From Comamonas sp. (lineage in GTDB: Bacteria > Pseudomonadota > Gammaproteobacteria > Burkholderiales > Burkholderiaceae_C): a stretch of 64,000 bases of DNA. Shown in pieces: positions 40,090 to 50,947 of this stretch. The stretch is taken from the NCBI GenBank assembly GCA_028690035.1, contig JAQVCA010000004.1, positions 124,001 to 188,000 of the forward strand, written 5' to 3'. The position numbers were made by a program, and so were the translations under genes. Each line of letters starts with the position of its first letter. Positions within the stretch are counted from its first letter, which is position 1. The notes beneath the pieces are model-generated. The model did not search any database and was not told the DNA's origin. It worked only from the letters and a program-made list of their open reading frames with translations.

Positions 40090-41196
40090 TCAGCTCTGCC
40101 AGGCACTGCCACCGCTGGCCAGAGCCTGCAGCACCTGGGCGGTGTGCGCCCCGGCAGGGCCACTGGGGTTGATGGGGTAGGGCGCCGAGCCAAAGCGCGG
40201 GGCGGGGCTGGCCTGCAGGGTGCCACCGTCGTGGGCGTACACGCTGCGTGCTTGCAAATGGGGGTGCTGGGCGGCCGCCTGGGGGCTGAGCACGGCGGCA
40301 AAGCAGGCATCGCTGCCTTCCAGCAACGCCTGCCAGTGCGCTTGCGGGTGCTGCAGAAAGAGGGCTGCCAGCCGTGCGCGGCGCCGTGGCCAGGCACTGC
40401 GCTCCCACTGGTCGCCGGTGAATTCCGGGTCGTCCTGCAGGCCCAGCGTATGCAGCAGCAGTTGGTAGAACTGCGCCTCGATGGGGCCAATGGTGATGTG
40501 CTCGCCATCGGCGCAGACATAGGTGTCGTAAAACGGCGCGGTGGTGTGCAGGCTGGTGTCGCGTGTCTCGCCCACCAGGCCGGTGGCGCGCATGCTCAAC
40601 ATCAGGTTGAGCATGTGTGCAGCGCCATCGACGATGGCCGCATCGACCACGCAGCCCTGGCCCGTTGCGCGCGCTTGCAGCACGCCGCTGAGCACGCCGG
40701 TCATCAGGTACAGCGCGCCGCCGCCAATGTCGCCCAGCACGCCAAACGGGGGCACGGGGCGCGCATCGGCCGGGCTGCAGCCCCACATGGCCCCCGACAG
40801 CGCCGCGTAGTTGGCATCGTGCCCAGCGGTGTGCGCCAGCGGGCCGTGCTGGCCCCAGCCGGTCATGCGGCCATAGACCAGCGCGGGGTGGATGGCGTGG
40901 CACTCCTGCGGGCCCAGGCCCAGGCGCTCCATGCTGCCGGGGCGCATGCCTTCGATCAGCACATCGGTATCGCGCACCAGCTGCAGCGCCAGGGCGCGGC
41001 CCTCAGGGGTTTTCAGGTCGGTGAACACCGAGCGCTTGCCCCGGTTGAGCAGGTCGCCGGTGATGGGCGTGCCGCTGCTGGGGCGCACCAGGCTGATGAC
41101 ATCGGCGCCCAGATCGGCCAGATGCATGGCGCAAAACGGGCCGGGGCCCAGGCCACCGATCTCCAGGACGCGCAGACCTTGTAAAACTTTTTGCAT
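40090..41196 (-). CDS. CaiB/BaiF-family CoA transferase (alpha-methylacyl-CoA racemase-like)
   Basis: LRVLEIGGLGPGPFCAMHLADLGADVISLVRP; NRGKRSVFTDLKTPEGRALALQLV. Confidence 0.93.
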   Translation of the reverse strand: MQKVLQGLRVLEIGGLGPGPFCAMHLADLGADVISLVRPSSGTPITGDLLNRGKRSVFTDLKTPEGRALALQLVRDTDVLIEGMRPGSMERLGLGPQECHAIHPALVYGRMTGWGQHGPLAHTAGHDANYAALSGAMWGCSPADARPVPPFGVLGDIGGGALYLMTGVLSGVLQARATGQGCVVDAAIVDGAAHMLNLMLSMRATGLVGETRDTSLHTTAPFYDTYVCADGEHITIGPIEAQFYQLLLHTLGLQDDPEFTGDQWERSAWPRRRARLAALFLQHPQAHWQALLEGSDACFAAVLSPQAAAQHPHLQARSVYAHDGGTLQASPAPRFGSAPYPINPSGPAGAHTAQVLQALASGGSAWQS

Positions 41197-41220
41197 GCTT
41201 GTCTCCTTGTTATGAAATTG

Positions 41221-41300
41221 TGAGCTGCCACCGCTCAATGGGTAAAGATTTTTAGTGCTTTTAAGCTGAAAAACCTTTTTCAATCAGCGGCTGCAGCTAT
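41221..41300. repeat. 80-bp palindromic repeat copy F
   Basis: TGAGCTGCCACCGCT...AACCTTTTTCAATCAGCGGCTGCAGCTAT, 80 bp; its right end contributes the TAG stop of the 41297..42958 CDS. Confidence 0.72.
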
Positions 41301-42958
41301 GTTTTTGGATGGTCTGGGGCCTCGGCATGGTTCTCGCTGGCCGGGCTGGCCCCGCCCAGGCGTTGGCGCCCGGCCGGGGTGATGCGGTACTTTTGCAGGC
41401 GGCTGTTGGGCTTGTCGGGGATGGTGCGTGCCATCAGCCCGGACTCCAGCGCAGGCGACAGGTAGAGCTTTTCAAAATTGTCGCGGCCTTTGAGCTGGAG
41501 TTTTTCCATCAGCTCTTTGCGGCTGCATTCGCCCTGGGCGGCCACTGCCAGCAGCAGGCCCACCGGCCCCGAGGCCTGCCCCGTGGCCGCCGCACCGACT
41601 TGCATCTTGCCCTGACTTGCCACTTGCATCGTGACTTGTCTTGTTTCTTGCCTTGTGACTTGACCTTCTTCTTGTACTGCGTCTTGTCCTGTATCTTGCC
41701 TTGTAACTTGCCTTGCCTTGGGCGAAGGAGGCAGGGCAACTGGCTGTACCCATTGCGGGGCAGGACGGCGTAGGACAGCGCGGAATTGGTGGTCGCTGGC
41801 TTCGCTGTGCAGTTCGGTCTGGGGCCACTGCTGCAGGGCGTGTGCAAGGCCGCTGCCCATGCCCCGGTAGGGCAGCAGGCGAAAAGCGTGTTCGCTCAAG
41901 GTGGGGTTGCGCCGGTGTGCCTGGCCCTGGCGCACGGCCTCCAGGTTCAGCCCATCGGGCAGGTGGCCGGGGCTGACAATTTCTATGCGGTCGGACAACA
42001 CCAGCACGCGGATCGGGGCGTTGACCAGGTAGTCGCGGTGGACCAGGGCATTGACCAGCAGCTCTTGCAGGGCGGTTTCGGCCACCTCCAGCTGGCCCGG
42101 TGTGTGGACGCTGTGCTCGCCTTGCACGCGGTGCAGGTTGCGTTTGATGAAGGCCAGCGCCTCGGTGTACTGCTGAGCCAGCGTGCCGCCGATGTCCTGG
42201 CGGTCCAGGTAGCGCGTATCGCTTGGGCTGGTGCCGGGGAATGCAATGGCCTGGATGCAGCAGGCCGGGCGCCAGCGCTGCGGCTCGCGCCCAAACAGCA
42301 GCAGGCCCGACAGGTTGAGCTCGCCGCCATCGCCCAGGCCCAGCTGGCGCAGCACCACCTCCAGCGGCAGTTGGGGGTAGTGGCTGGTGGGGTGGGCACC
42401 GCCGTCCAGGGGCGCATCGCTGGGGGCTCCATAGTGGCGCTGCAGGTAGTGGCGCAGGGCAGGCTCGTCCAGATCGGCGCAGCTGGTCTGTGCCACGGGC
42501 ACCACGTCCACATACACCAGCCCGGCGCGCTGGAACCGGCGCAGCGTCTCTTCGCGTGCGGTGACGTGGCGCTTGCCCACGCCCTGTTTCACCCAAATGC
42601 GCCCCAACTTGTCCAGGTAGGGTTTGGACAGCCCATCGGGCACGATGGCGTGGATCACCAGCCCCTGCGCGGTGGCGTGGTTGTGCGTGTGCAGCTCAAT
42701 GGCTGGGCACACCTGCGTGCTGGCGGTCTGGCTGAGCAGCTGGTGGATGCGGCGCACTTCGGCCATGTCCAGCGCGGCGATGCTGCCGTCGTCGCCGACG
42801 CCGATCAGCAGGCTGCCGCCGCCGCTGTTGGCAAAGGCCACCAGCTCGGTGGCCAGGGTGTCGGCATCGTCCAGGGTGCGCCGAAACTGGCGCTGGCTGT
42901 CTTCACCCAGTGCGATGTGCTCCAGCAGCTGGGCCGTGGTGAGGGGAGGGGGGGTCAT
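41297..42958 (-). CDS. AlbA_2-domain (divergent AAA) ATP-binding/transcriptional-regulator-like protein
   Basis: ALGEDSQRQFRRTLDDADTLATELVAFANSGGGSLLIGVGDDGSI; EIVSPGHLPDGL; LLPYRGMGSGLAHAL. Confidence 0.85.
   Translation of the reverse strand: MTPPPLTTAQLLEHIALGEDSQRQFRRTLDDADTLATELVAFANSGGGSLLIGVGDDGSIAALDMAEVRRIHQLLSQTASTQVCPAIELHTHNHATAQGLVIHAIVPDGLSKPYLDKLGRIWVKQGVGKRHVTAREETLRRFQRAGLVYVDVVPVAQTSCADLDEPALRHYLQRHYGAPSDAPLDGGAHPTSHYPQLPLEVVLRQLGLGDGGELNLSGLLLFGREPQRWRPACCIQAIAFPGTSPSDTRYLDRQDIGGTLAQQYTEALAFIKRNLHRVQGEHSVHTPGQLEVAETALQELLVNALVHRDYLVNAPIRVLVLSDRIEIVSPGHLPDGLNLEAVRQGQAHRRNPTLSEHAFRLLPYRGMGSGLAHALQQWPQTELHSEASDHQFRAVLRRPAPQWVQPVALPPSPKARQVTRQDTGQDAVQEEGQVTRQETRQVTMQVASQGKMQVGAAATGQASGPVGLLLAVAAQGECSRKELMEKLQLKGRDNFEKLYLSPALESGLMARTIPDKPNSRLQKYRITPAGRQRLGGASPASENHAEAPDHPKT
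41600..41707 (-). repeat. Nine 12-bp tandem units encoding xxxQ tetrapeptides
   Basis: VTRQ DTGQ DAVQ EEGQ VTRQ ETRQ VTMQ VASQ GKMQ; recurring ACAAGRCAAG on the minus strand. Confidence 0.85.
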
Positions 42959-42983
42959 ACGCACACAAATGCTGGGTTTTATA

Positions 42984-43063
42984 AGAGCTACTGCCGCTTG
43001 CCAGACGGGCGTTTCAGAGGTTTTTGTATCTGAAACACATGCTGGATAAGCGGCAGTAGCTAT
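42984..43063. repeat. 80-bp palindromic repeat copy G
   Basis: AGAGCTACTGCCGCTTGCCAGACGGGCGTTTCAG...CTGAAACACATGCTGGATAAGCGGCAGTAGCTAT, strong inverted repeat, 80 bp. Confidence 0.82.
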
Positions 43064-43095
43064 GGTTTTAGTTTTGGGTGTGGGACGGTAGCGGT

Positions 43096-44130
43096 TTACG
43101 CACAGTCTGGGTAGAACAGCTTGCGCGTGCTGACCGGCGCCACCGCCCGGGCGATGGCGCCGATGTGGTCGGGCGTGGTGCCGCAGCAGCCGCCCAGAAT
43201 GTTCACCAGCCCCTCGGCGGCAAACTCGTGCACCAGGCGGCTGGTGACCTCGGGTGTTTCGTCAAAGCCGGTGTCGCTCATGGGGTTGGGCAGACCGGCG
43301 TTGGGGTAGCAGCTGATGAAGGTATCGGGCGCGGCCTTGGCCAGCTCTTGGATGTAGGGGCGCATCAGCGCCGCGCCCAGGGCGCAGTTCAGGCCCACCG
43401 ACAGCGGGTTGGCATGGCGCACGCTGTGCCAAAACGCGGTCACGGTTTGGCCACTCAGGATGCGCCCCGAGGCATCGGTCACCGTGCCGCTGATCATGAT
43501 GGGCAGGCATTCGCCGGTCTGCTCAAACGCCTCATCGACGGCAAACAGCGCGGCCTTGGCGTTGAGCGTGTCGAAAATCGTCTCCACCAAAATCACGTCG
43601 GCCCCGCCTGCGATCAGGCCCAGGGTTTGCTCCAGATAGGCGGCGCGCAGCTGCTCAAAGTTGATGTTGCGCGCGCCCGGGTCGTTCACATCGGGGCTGA
43701 TGCTGGCGGTTTTGGGTGTCGGGCCCAGGGCGCCGGCGACAAAGCGCGGGTGTTCGGGCGTAGAGAATTTGTCGCAGGCCGCACGCGCCAGCTGGGCGCT
43801 TTGCAGGTTCATCTCGTAGGCCAGATGGCCCATGTGGTAGTCGTCCTGGGCGATGCTGGTGGCGCCAAAGGTGTTGGTCTCGATCAGGTCGGCCCCGGCG
43901 GCCAGGTAGCCTTCGTGGATGTCGCGGATCACATCCGGGCGCGTCAGGCTCAGCAGCTCGTTGTTGCCCTTCACATCGTAGGCAAAGTCGGCAAAGCGCT
44001 CGCCCCGGTACTGGGCCTCGGTGAGCTTGAAGCGCTGGATCATGGTACCCATGGCCCCATCGAGGATGGCAATACGTTGTTCCAGGATGGCTGGCAGCTG
44101 CTGGGCGCGGGTGTAGGTGGGCAAAGTCAT
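43096..44130 (-). CDS. metH: Methionine synthase N-terminal homocysteine-binding module (split MetH)
   Basis: [54 protein letters not shown]-like [14 protein letters not shown] Zn site; about 344 aa only. Confidence 0.9.
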   Translation of the reverse strand: MTLPTYTRAQQLPAILEQRIAILDGAMGTMIQRFKLTEAQYRGERFADFAYDVKGNNELLSLTRPDVIRDIHEGYLAAGADLIETNTFGATSIAQDDYHMGHLAYEMNLQSAQLARAACDKFSTPEHPRFVAGALGPTPKTASISPDVNDPGARNINFEQLRAAYLEQTLGLIAGGADVILVETIFDTLNAKAALFAVDEAFEQTGECLPIMISGTVTDASGRILSGQTVTAFWHSVRHANPLSVGLNCALGAALMRPYIQELAKAAPDTFISCYPNAGLPNPMSDTGFDETPEVTSRLVHEFAAEGLVNILGGCCGTTPDHIGAIARAVAPVSTRKLFYPDCA

Positions 44131-44230
44131 GGGCGCAGATTGTAGGAAGTTGGCTGCACCCGCGTACCGCGCGTTGCCTAGAATGGTCAGCAGCATGTGT
44201 TTTACAACGATAGATTCAGGAGACGCAACC

Positions 44231-46075
44231 ATGCCCATTGACCTACATGTTCCTGCCGCCGTGCGGCATAGCCGCTTGATTGCCTGGGTGGCCGAGATGG
44301 CGGCCCTGTGCCAGCCCGCACGCATCCACTGGTGCGATGGCAGCCAAGAAGAGTACGACACGCTGTGCCAGCAGCTGGTGGAGGCGGGCACCTTCATCCG
44401 CCTCCATCCGGCCAAGCGCCCCAACAGCTATCTGGCGCGCACCGATCCATCGGATGTGGCGCGCGTGGAAGACCGCACCTTCATCTGCTGCGAGCGCCAG
44501 GAGGATGCCGGCCCCACCAACCACTGGATGGCCCCCGAGGTCATGCGCTCCACCTTGCAGCCACTGTTTGCCGGGTGCATGGCCGGGCGCACGATGTATG
44601 TGATTCCTTTTTCTATGGGCCCGTTGGGCAGCCCCATCGCCCAGTTGGGGGTGGAGCTGAGCGACAGCGCCTATGTGGCGGTCAATATGCGCCTGATGAC
44701 GCGCATGGGGCGTGCGGTGTACGAGGTCTTGGGCGAGCAAGGCGATTTTGTGCCGTGTGTGCATACGGTGGGCGCGCCCTTGGCGGCTGGGGCCAGCGAT
44801 GACAGCGTCTGGCCGTGCAATCCGGACGTCAAATACATCGTCCACTACCCAGAAACGCGTGAAATCTGGAGCTATGGCTCGGGTTACGGCGGCAATGCCT
44901 TGCTGGGTAAGAAATGCTTGGCCCTGCGCATTGCATCCAAGATGGGGCAGGAGCAAGGCTGGCTGGCCGAGCACATGCTGATTCTGGGCGTCACCGATCC
45001 CCTGGGGAGCAAAAAGTATGTGGCGGCGGCTTTTCCCAGCGCCTGCGGCAAGACCAACTTTGCCATGCTGGTGCCTCCACCTGGGCTGGAGGGCTGGCGC
45101 GTGACCACGGTGGGTGATGACATCGCCTGGATCCAACCCCAGGCCGATGGCAGCCTGCGCGCCATCAACCCCGAGGCGGGCTACTTCGGTGTGGCACCGG
45201 GCACCAACTGGCACACCAACCCCAACTGCATGGCCAGCCTGCAGCGCGATGTGATCTTCACCAACGTGGCGCTGACCGATGAGGGCGATGTCTGGTGGGA
45301 AGGGCTGGAGGCCGACCACGGTGGCCAGTTGCCCCAGCACCTGATCGACTGGCAGGGCCGCGACTGGACGCCCGCGCTGGCGCAGGCAACCGGCGCCAAG
45401 GCCGCCCACCCCAACGCGCGCTTTACCGTGGCAGCGACGAACAACCCCGTGCTCGACCCCGCCTGGGACGATGGGCAAGGGGTGAAGATTGACGCTTTGA
45501 TCTTTGGCGGGCGCCGCTCCAGTACGGTGCCTTTGGTGACCGAAGCGCGCAACTGGGTCGAAGGTGTCTACATGGCCGCCACCATGGGCAGCGAAACCAC
45601 GGCCGCCGCCTTTGGCCAGCAGGGCGTGGTGCGCCGCGACCCGTTTGCCATGCTGCCGTTTTGCGGTTACCACATGGGCGATTATTTTCAGCACTGGCTG
45701 GACATGGGTGCCAAGATTGAGCAAAGCGGAGCGACTGCGCCACGCATCTACTGTGTGAACTGGTTCCGCAAGAACGCCCAGGGCCAATTCCTCTGGCCGG
45801 GCTACGGCGAAAACATGCGCGTGCTCAAGTGGATGCTGGATCGCCTGGCCGGTCAGGCCCAGGGGCAAGAAGGCCCATTTGGATTGGGCCCGCGCTACGA
45901 AGACCTGCCCTGGGAGGGGCTGCCCTTCACGCCAGAGGCATTTGCCCGCATCATGGCGCTGGACTTGCAGGATTGGCAGGTCGAGCTGCAATCGCATGCT
46001 GAGCACTTTGCCAGTTTGGGTGAGCGGCTGCCCGTGCAGCTGGAGCAAGTCCGAATGGCTTGGGCACAGGCCTGA
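44231..46075 (+). CDS. pckG: Phosphoenolpyruvate carboxykinase (GTP)
   Basis: [60 protein letters not shown]. Confidence 0.96.
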   Translation: MPIDLHVPAAVRHSRLIAWVAEMAALCQPARIHWCDGSQEEYDTLCQQLVEAGTFIRLHPAKRPNSYLARTDPSDVARVEDRTFICCERQEDAGPTNHWMAPEVMRSTLQPLFAGCMAGRTMYVIPFSMGPLGSPIAQLGVELSDSAYVAVNMRLMTRMGRAVYEVLGEQGDFVPCVHTVGAPLAAGASDDSVWPCNPDVKYIVHYPETREIWSYGSGYGGNALLGKKCLALRIASKMGQEQGWLAEHMLILGVTDPLGSKKYVAAAFPSACGKTNFAMLVPPPGLEGWRVTTVGDDIAWIQPQADGSLRAINPEAGYFGVAPGTNWHTNPNCMASLQRDVIFTNVALTDEGDVWWEGLEADHGGQLPQHLIDWQGRDWTPALAQATGAKAAHPNARFTVAATNNPVLDPAWDDGQGVKIDALIFGGRRSSTVPLVTEARNWVEGVYMAATMGSETTAAAFGQQGVVRRDPFAMLPFCGYHMGDYFQHWLDMGAKIEQSGATAPRIYCVNWFRKNAQGQFLWPGYGENMRVLKWMLDRLAGQAQGQEGPFGLGPRYEDLPWEGLPFTPEAFARIMALDLQDWQVELQSHAEHFASLGERLPVQLEQVRMAWAQA

Positions 46076-46112
46076 ACCGTTTCGGCCCACACCGTGAACA
46101 AGGAGGATAGAC

Positions 46113-47216
46113 ATGGACCACGTTATTCGATCACCTGGCAAATACGTACAAGGCGCCGATGTGCTGCCGCGCCTGGGGGAATACCTCCAGCCCCTGGCCA
46201 CCAGCTGGCTGCTGATTGCCGATGCGCTGGTGCTGGGCTTTGCCGAAGCCACCGTGCGCGCCAGCCTGGAGCGTGTGGGGCTGGCGTTGGAGGTGGCCGC
46301 GTTCAACGGCGAATGCTCGCAAGGCGAGATCGACCGGCTCAGTGCCCTGGCAGCAGAAAAAGGCTGCCGCGCCATCGTTGGCATGGGTGGCGGCAAGGCC
46401 CTGGACACGGCCAAGGCGGTGGCCTATGGCTGCCAGCTGCCGGTGGCCGTGGTGCCCACGCTGGCCTCGACCGATGCCCCGTGCAGCGCCTTGTCGGTGC
46501 TGTACACCGACGCGGGGGTGTTCGATCGCTACCTGCTGCTGCCCAGCAACCCGGCGCTGGTGCTGGTGGATACGCGCATCGTGGCCAAGGCCCCCGCACG
46601 TTTGCTGGCGGCGGGCATGGGCGATGCCCTGGCCACCTGGTTTGAGGCCCGCGCCTCGTCGCGCAGCCATGCGCGCACCATGGCCGGTGGCCTGGCCACG
46701 CAAACCGGCCTGGCTCTGGCCAAGCTGTGCTACGACACCTTGCTGCAGGAAGGCGAAAACGCCATGCTGGCAGCGCAGTCGCAGCTGGTCACCCCGGCGC
46801 TGGAGCGTGTGGTTGAGGCCAACACCTACCTCAGCGGCGTGGGCTTTGAAAGCGGTGGCCTGGGCGCGGCCCACGCCGTACACAACGGCCTGACAGCGGT
46901 GCCCGAAACCCACCACCTGTACCACGGCGAGAAAGTCGCTTTCGGGGTGTTGGTGCAGCTGGCGCTAGAAAGCGCCCCGGCCGATGAGCTGCACGCCGTC
47001 ATGGGGCTGTGCCGTGCCGTGGGGCTGCCCCTGACGTTGGCGCAGCTGGGCGTGACCAGCGACATCCCCGCCAAGATGCAGGCGGTGGCCCAGCTGGCCT
47101 GCGCCGAGGGCGAAACCATCCACAACATGCCCGGCGGCGTCACGCCCGAGCAGGTCTATGCCGCGTTGCTGATGGCCGACCAGCTGGGCCAGCGCTTTTT
47201 GGCCCACGGGCGCTGA
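46113..47216 (+). CDS. gldA: Glycerol dehydrogenase
   Basis: [58 protein letters not shown]. Confidence 0.94.
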   Translation: MDHVIRSPGKYVQGADVLPRLGEYLQPLATSWLLIADALVLGFAEATVRASLERVGLALEVAAFNGECSQGEIDRLSALAAEKGCRAIVGMGGGKALDTAKAVAYGCQLPVAVVPTLASTDAPCSALSVLYTDAGVFDRYLLLPSNPALVLVDTRIVAKAPARLLAAGMGDALATWFEARASSRSHARTMAGGLATQTGLALAKLCYDTLLQEGENAMLAAQSQLVTPALERVVEANTYLSGVGFESGGLGAAHAVHNGLTAVPETHHLYHGEKVAFGVLVQLALESAPADELHAVMGLCRAVGLPLTLAQLGVTSDIPAKMQAVAQLACAEGETIHNMPGGVTPEQVYAALLMADQLGQRFLAHGR

Positions 47217-47347
47217 ACCTGTCGCACGCGCAGGTCCCGGCCCAGCCCGGCCTGCGCGTGCGGCCCCAGTCTGGGCGGCCCTTATGATTTGGTGCGGTGT
47301 GGGCATGCGGCCCGGGCCGCGATGGACGATGAACCGGAGATGGAACG

Positions 47348-47773
47348 ATGAAAATTTTGCTGGCTGTGGATGGCAGTGCGTACACCAAAAAAATGCTGGC
47401 TTATCTGTGCGTGCACGATGAGCTGATGGGTGGGGGACGCAACCAGTGCACCCTGCTGACCGTGATGTCGGCCCTGCCGCCGCGTGCGCGTGCCGCGCTG
47501 AGCAAGGAGATGGTCGATAGCTACTACCAGGAAGAAAGTGCCAAGGTGCTGGATCCGGCACTCAAATTTTTGGAGCAGCACCAGATCACCGCGGCCACGC
47601 GCCTGGAAATTGGGCCTCCGGGCGAGCTGATCGCGCGCGTGGCCGAAGAGGAGAAGTACGACCTCATCGTCATGGGCACGCACGGCCATGGCTCGCTGGG
47701 GCGTCTGGTGATGGGCTCGGTGAGCACCCAGGTGCTGGCCAACTGCTCGGTGCCTGTGCTACTGATCCGCTGA
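47348..47773 (+). CDS. Universal stress protein UspA family
   Basis: MKILLAVDGSAYTKKML; LIVMGTHGHGSLGRLVMGSVSTQVLANCSVPVLLIR. Confidence 0.95.
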   Translation: MKILLAVDGSAYTKKMLAYLCVHDELMGGGRNQCTLLTVMSALPPRARAALSKEMVDSYYQEESAKVLDPALKFLEQHQITAATRLEIGPPGELIARVAEEEKYDLIVMGTHGHGSLGRLVMGSVSTQVLANCSVPVLLIR

Positions 47774-48529
47774 GAGGGCGGCGGTCGCGCTGCCTGGCAA
47801 GACGGTGCGGCCCTCGCGCAGCGCCGCGATGAGCAGGTCGGGCGTGGTGCGGATATGCGCCTCCAGCGCCAGGGCGGCGCGCGCGTCCTGACCGGCCAGG
47901 GCGTATTCGACGATGGCCGCATGCTCTGCGTGTACGTCGCGCACGCAGCCCGGCAAGGCCATGGCGCAACAGCGGTAGCGTTCCGCGTGGCGCGACAGCA
48001 GGCGCAGCACGCGCAGCGTCCAGGCCGAGGGGTAGCCCGACAGCAGGGCCTCGTGAAAGCGCAGGTTGAGCAGCTCCCAGTGGCGCCGCCGCCCCGGGGT
48101 GGTGGGCGCTTCGGTACACACGGCGGCATAGGCCTGCTCGACGCGGCTGCGCCATGGCGCATCGCCATGGCGGATGGAAAGGCGCAGGGCTTCGGTTTCT
48201 ATCTGTACGCGCAGGCGTGTCAGGTCTTCCAGCTCCTGCAGCGTGATCGGGGCGACCCGAAAGCCGCGCTGCCCTTCGGTGGTGACCAGGGCATCGCTGA
48301 CCAGTCGCGTCAGGGCTTCACGCACGGTGCCTGCGCCCACGGCGTACTGGGTGCGCAGGTGCTCGATGCGCAGCTTGCTGCTCGGGGGCAGACGCCCTTC
48401 CACGATGTCTTCGCGCAGCGTGGCGTAGGTTTGTTCGATCAGGGTGCGGCTGGGGTGCTCGGTGTCCAGCAAGGCATCGCCCAGTTGGGGTGGCTCCAGT
48501 GCGGAGGGAAGAAAGCTGCGTTTGGCCAT
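47759..48529 (-). CDS. GntR-family (FCD) transcriptional regulator, AphS-like by context
   Basis: LREDIVEGRLPPSSKLRIEHLRTQYAVGAGTVREALTRLVSDALV wHTH; FCD domain; next to the DmpR-type regulator. Confidence 0.92.
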   Translation of the reverse strand: MAKRSFLPSALEPPQLGDALLDTEHPSRTLIEQTYATLREDIVEGRLPPSSKLRIEHLRTQYAVGAGTVREALTRLVSDALVTTEGQRGFRVAPITLQELEDLTRLRVQIETEALRLSIRHGDAPWRSRVEQAYAAVCTEAPTTPGRRRHWELLNLRFHEALLSGYPSAWTLRVLRLLSRHAERYRCCAMALPGCVRDVHAEHAAIVEYALAGQDARAALALEAHIRTTPDLLIAALREGRTVLPGSATAALSADQ

Positions 48530-48569
48530 GGCGTGTGGGGTGGATGGTGTGGTGCGTGTGGGGGGGCAT

Positions 48570-50285
48570 TTAGCCCGGGCCGTGGGCGGTGCGCTCTTGC
48601 TGGCGCTGCAGACGGTAGCTGAGCTGGGCACGCGTCAACCCCAGGGCGCGCGCGGCAGCGGCCAGATTGCCGCCCGTGCGGGCCACGGCCTCGGTGAGCA
48701 GCTGATTTTCCAGGGTTTCCAGGGTGAGGCCGCTGCTTTGCAGCTGGTCGTACCACTGCGCAGGCAGCGTCCCAGCTGCGCTTGCGCGGGCATTTTCCAG
48801 CGCGCCGCAGGCGCTGACGGTGGCGCCTTCGGGCAGGCTCAGGTGGGGAAAGAGCACCTCGGCATCCACTTCATCGCCGGAGGCGCTGAGGATGACGCCG
48901 CGCTCAATGAGGTTTTCCAGCTCGCGCACGTTGCCGGGCCACTGGTGCGCCTGCATGGCCGCCAGGGCACGGTCGGTAAAGCCCAGTAGGCGTTTGCCGT
49001 GCCGGGTTGCATATTGGTGCAGCAGGTGCATGGCCAGCTGGGCGATGTCCTCGCCGCGCTCGCGCAGCGGTGGGATGTGGATCGGGTAGATGTTTAGGCG
49101 GTAGAGCAAATCCTGGCGAAAGCGTCCGGCGCGCACGGCTTGTTCCAGATCGACGTTGGTGGCCGCCACCACGCGCACATCCACTTTGCGTGCCTGGCTG
49201 GCACCCAGGCGGTCGATCTCGCCGCTTTGCAGCACCCGCAGCAGCTTGGCTTGGGCGGGCAGGGGCAGTTCGCCCAGTTCATCGAGCAGCAGCGTGCCGC
49301 CGTGGGCGCGTTCAAAGCGGCCCATGCGCGGCGCTGCGGCGCCGGTGTAGGCGCCTTTTTCCGCGCCGAAGAGCTCGCTTTCAATCAGCTCGGCGGGCAA
49401 AGCCGCGCAGTTGACAGCGACAAACGGCTTGTCCGCGCGCGCGCTCATGGCGTGCAAGGCGCGGGCAAAGCGCTCCTTGCCGACGCCGGTTTCGCCAGTG
49501 AGCAGTACCGTGACCTGGGTGTGGGCGGCTTTGCGCAAAAACTCGGCAGTGCGTCGAAAGGCGGGTGAGCTGCCCACCAGCGGGCCCAGATCGTCGGTCG
49601 GCTGCAGCTGGGTGCGCAGGGTGTGTACTTGGGACTGCAACTCGTCCAGCTTGACGAGCATGGAGTCGGCATCGTAATCGCGGGCCATGGCTGCGCCATC
49701 GGGCCACTCTTCGGCGTAGCGCCCTTCGATGCTGCAGTGCTCGTGGCCGCAGCCCGCGCATTGCACTTCCTTGTAGAGCACGGGGCGGCGGAAAAAGGCG
49801 CTGGTGTAGCCGGAGGCATATCCCAGCAGCATCCAGCAGACGGGGTCATCCTGCGGACCAAATTCCCGGGTGTGGGCCTCGGCCTCCCAGCTGTGGTCCC
49901 ACCGAAAGCGGCACAGAAAGTGGCCCCGTCCCTCATCCACCTCAAACACCTGGGGGGTGACTTGCACCGCGCCTTCGAGCATGTGCAGTTGCGGGCCAAT
50001 GGCAAAGCCATCGAACAAGCTGGCATCCGGGCGCAGTTGACCGGCCAGCAAGGCATCGCGCTCGCCAGCGGCGTAGCCCGTGCGCATCAGCACCCGGCGT
50101 GTTTGCGCCCGGCCCAGGGTGGTCATGAGTTCGCGGCGCAACGCACTCAGGGCCGCCATGTGCAGCAACAGCATGCGCTGGTCAGCCAGCCAGATACGGC
50201 CATCGGTGGTCGAAAAGTGCACCAGTCGGCGCAAGTCCTGATCGGGCGGCAGAGGGGGAAGCGGGGAGACAGAAGGGGTAGACAT
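48570..50285 (-). CDS. dmpR: Sigma-54-dependent phenol-responsive activator (DmpR/MopR/AphR type)
   Basis: N-terminal XylR_N/V4R domain ([22 protein letters not shown]), [52 protein letters not shown]. Confidence 0.95.
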   Translation of the reverse strand: MSTPSVSPLPPLPPDQDLRRLVHFSTTDGRIWLADQRMLLLHMAALSALRRELMTTLGRAQTRRVLMRTGYAAGERDALLAGQLRPDASLFDGFAIGPQLHMLEGAVQVTPQVFEVDEGRGHFLCRFRWDHSWEAEAHTREFGPQDDPVCWMLLGYASGYTSAFFRRPVLYKEVQCAGCGHEHCSIEGRYAEEWPDGAAMARDYDADSMLVKLDELQSQVHTLRTQLQPTDDLGPLVGSSPAFRRTAEFLRKAAHTQVTVLLTGETGVGKERFARALHAMSARADKPFVAVNCAALPAELIESELFGAEKGAYTGAAAPRMGRFERAHGGTLLLDELGELPLPAQAKLLRVLQSGEIDRLGASQARKVDVRVVAATNVDLEQAVRAGRFRQDLLYRLNIYPIHIPPLRERGEDIAQLAMHLLHQYATRHGKRLLGFTDRALAAMQAHQWPGNVRELENLIERGVILSASGDEVDAEVLFPHLSLPEGATVSACGALENARASAAGTLPAQWYDQLQSSGLTLETLENQLLTEAVARTGGNLAAAARALGLTRAQLSYRLQRQQERTAHGPG

Positions 50286-50354
50286 ACCCAAAAGTATCGA
50301 TAAAAAGATATTTTTCGCCTATGGGGCTAGTCCCAGGATGCAACGCCCAAGAAA

Positions 50355-50401
50355 TTGATCATTTCATCAAATCTGCCGAACGAAATCGCGCATTTCATCA
50401 T
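50355..50401. promoter_or_regulatory. DmpR/XylR-type upstream activating sequences (UAS1 50355-50370, UAS2 50386-50401)
   Basis: TTGATCATTTCATCAA and degenerate TCGCGCATTTCATCAT, centres 31 bp apart, upstream of the sigma-54 promoter. Confidence 0.78.
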
Positions 50402-50531
50402 GCTGCAGCGCAATATTCAATGCGTCCGGGCCATTCGCCACATTGCCAAAGACGCAAACAACGGCCTCTAGCGGCGAATTTTTTCAGTATTTACCCTGAA
50501 TTTGACGGCATTTATCGACATTTCAAAAAAG

Positions 50532-50548
50532 TTGGCACGGTCTGTGCA
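50532..50548 (+). promoter_or_regulatory. Sigma-54 (-24/-12) promoter of the phenol hydroxylase operon
   Basis: TTGGCACGGTCTGTGCA: GG (50534-50535) and GC (50546-50547), 12-bp spacing. Confidence 0.88.
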
Positions 50549-50584
50549 TAACCACTAGCACTACGCGACTTTGAGGAGCCTTTC

Positions 50585-50872
50585 ATGAATACCAAGCCCC
50601 AGCCAGATGCGCAATGGGATGTCAGCCGCAAATACGTGCGGGAAGTGCAGCAGCACGACAACGGCATGGTGGAGTTCGAGTTTGCCGTCGGCGAGCCGGG
50701 CCTGTTTGTCGAAATGGTCATGCCCCGCGCAGAGTTTGAAGACTTCTGCGCCATGCAGGGGGTGCAGCCCACCCAAGGCCGCCTGCCCGAGCATGCCGAT
50801 GGCAGCACCGCGCACGAATGGGACTGGAGCCTGCGCGATGCCCGCGAGCAGCACTTTCGCACCACGCGGTAA
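50585..50872 (+). CDS. dmpK: Phenol hydroxylase assembly protein DmpK
   Basis: FVEMVMPRAEFEDFCAMQGV; first gene of the operon. Confidence 0.93.
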   Translation: MNTKPQPDAQWDVSRKYVREVQQHDNGMVEFEFAVGEPGLFVEMVMPRAEFEDFCAMQGVQPTQGRLPEHADGSTAHEWDWSLRDAREQHFRTTR

Positions 50873-50947
50873 GCCCGCATATCCGCACGCTGCACCGCCT
50901 GCACCTTTTTCTTCCACTGCATAACAACTTTTCAGGAGACACACTCT

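Noticed and set aside
38998-41184. 728-aa plus-strand ORF opposite the adaptor and caiB-type genes
   Set aside because: Runs antisense to two well-supported genes, composition is shadow-like and no motif is recognisable.
50544-50552. TGTGCATAA, an exact DnaA-box match
   Set aside because: Isolated single match overlapping the sigma-54 -12 region; about one to two such 9-mers are expected by chance in 64 kb.
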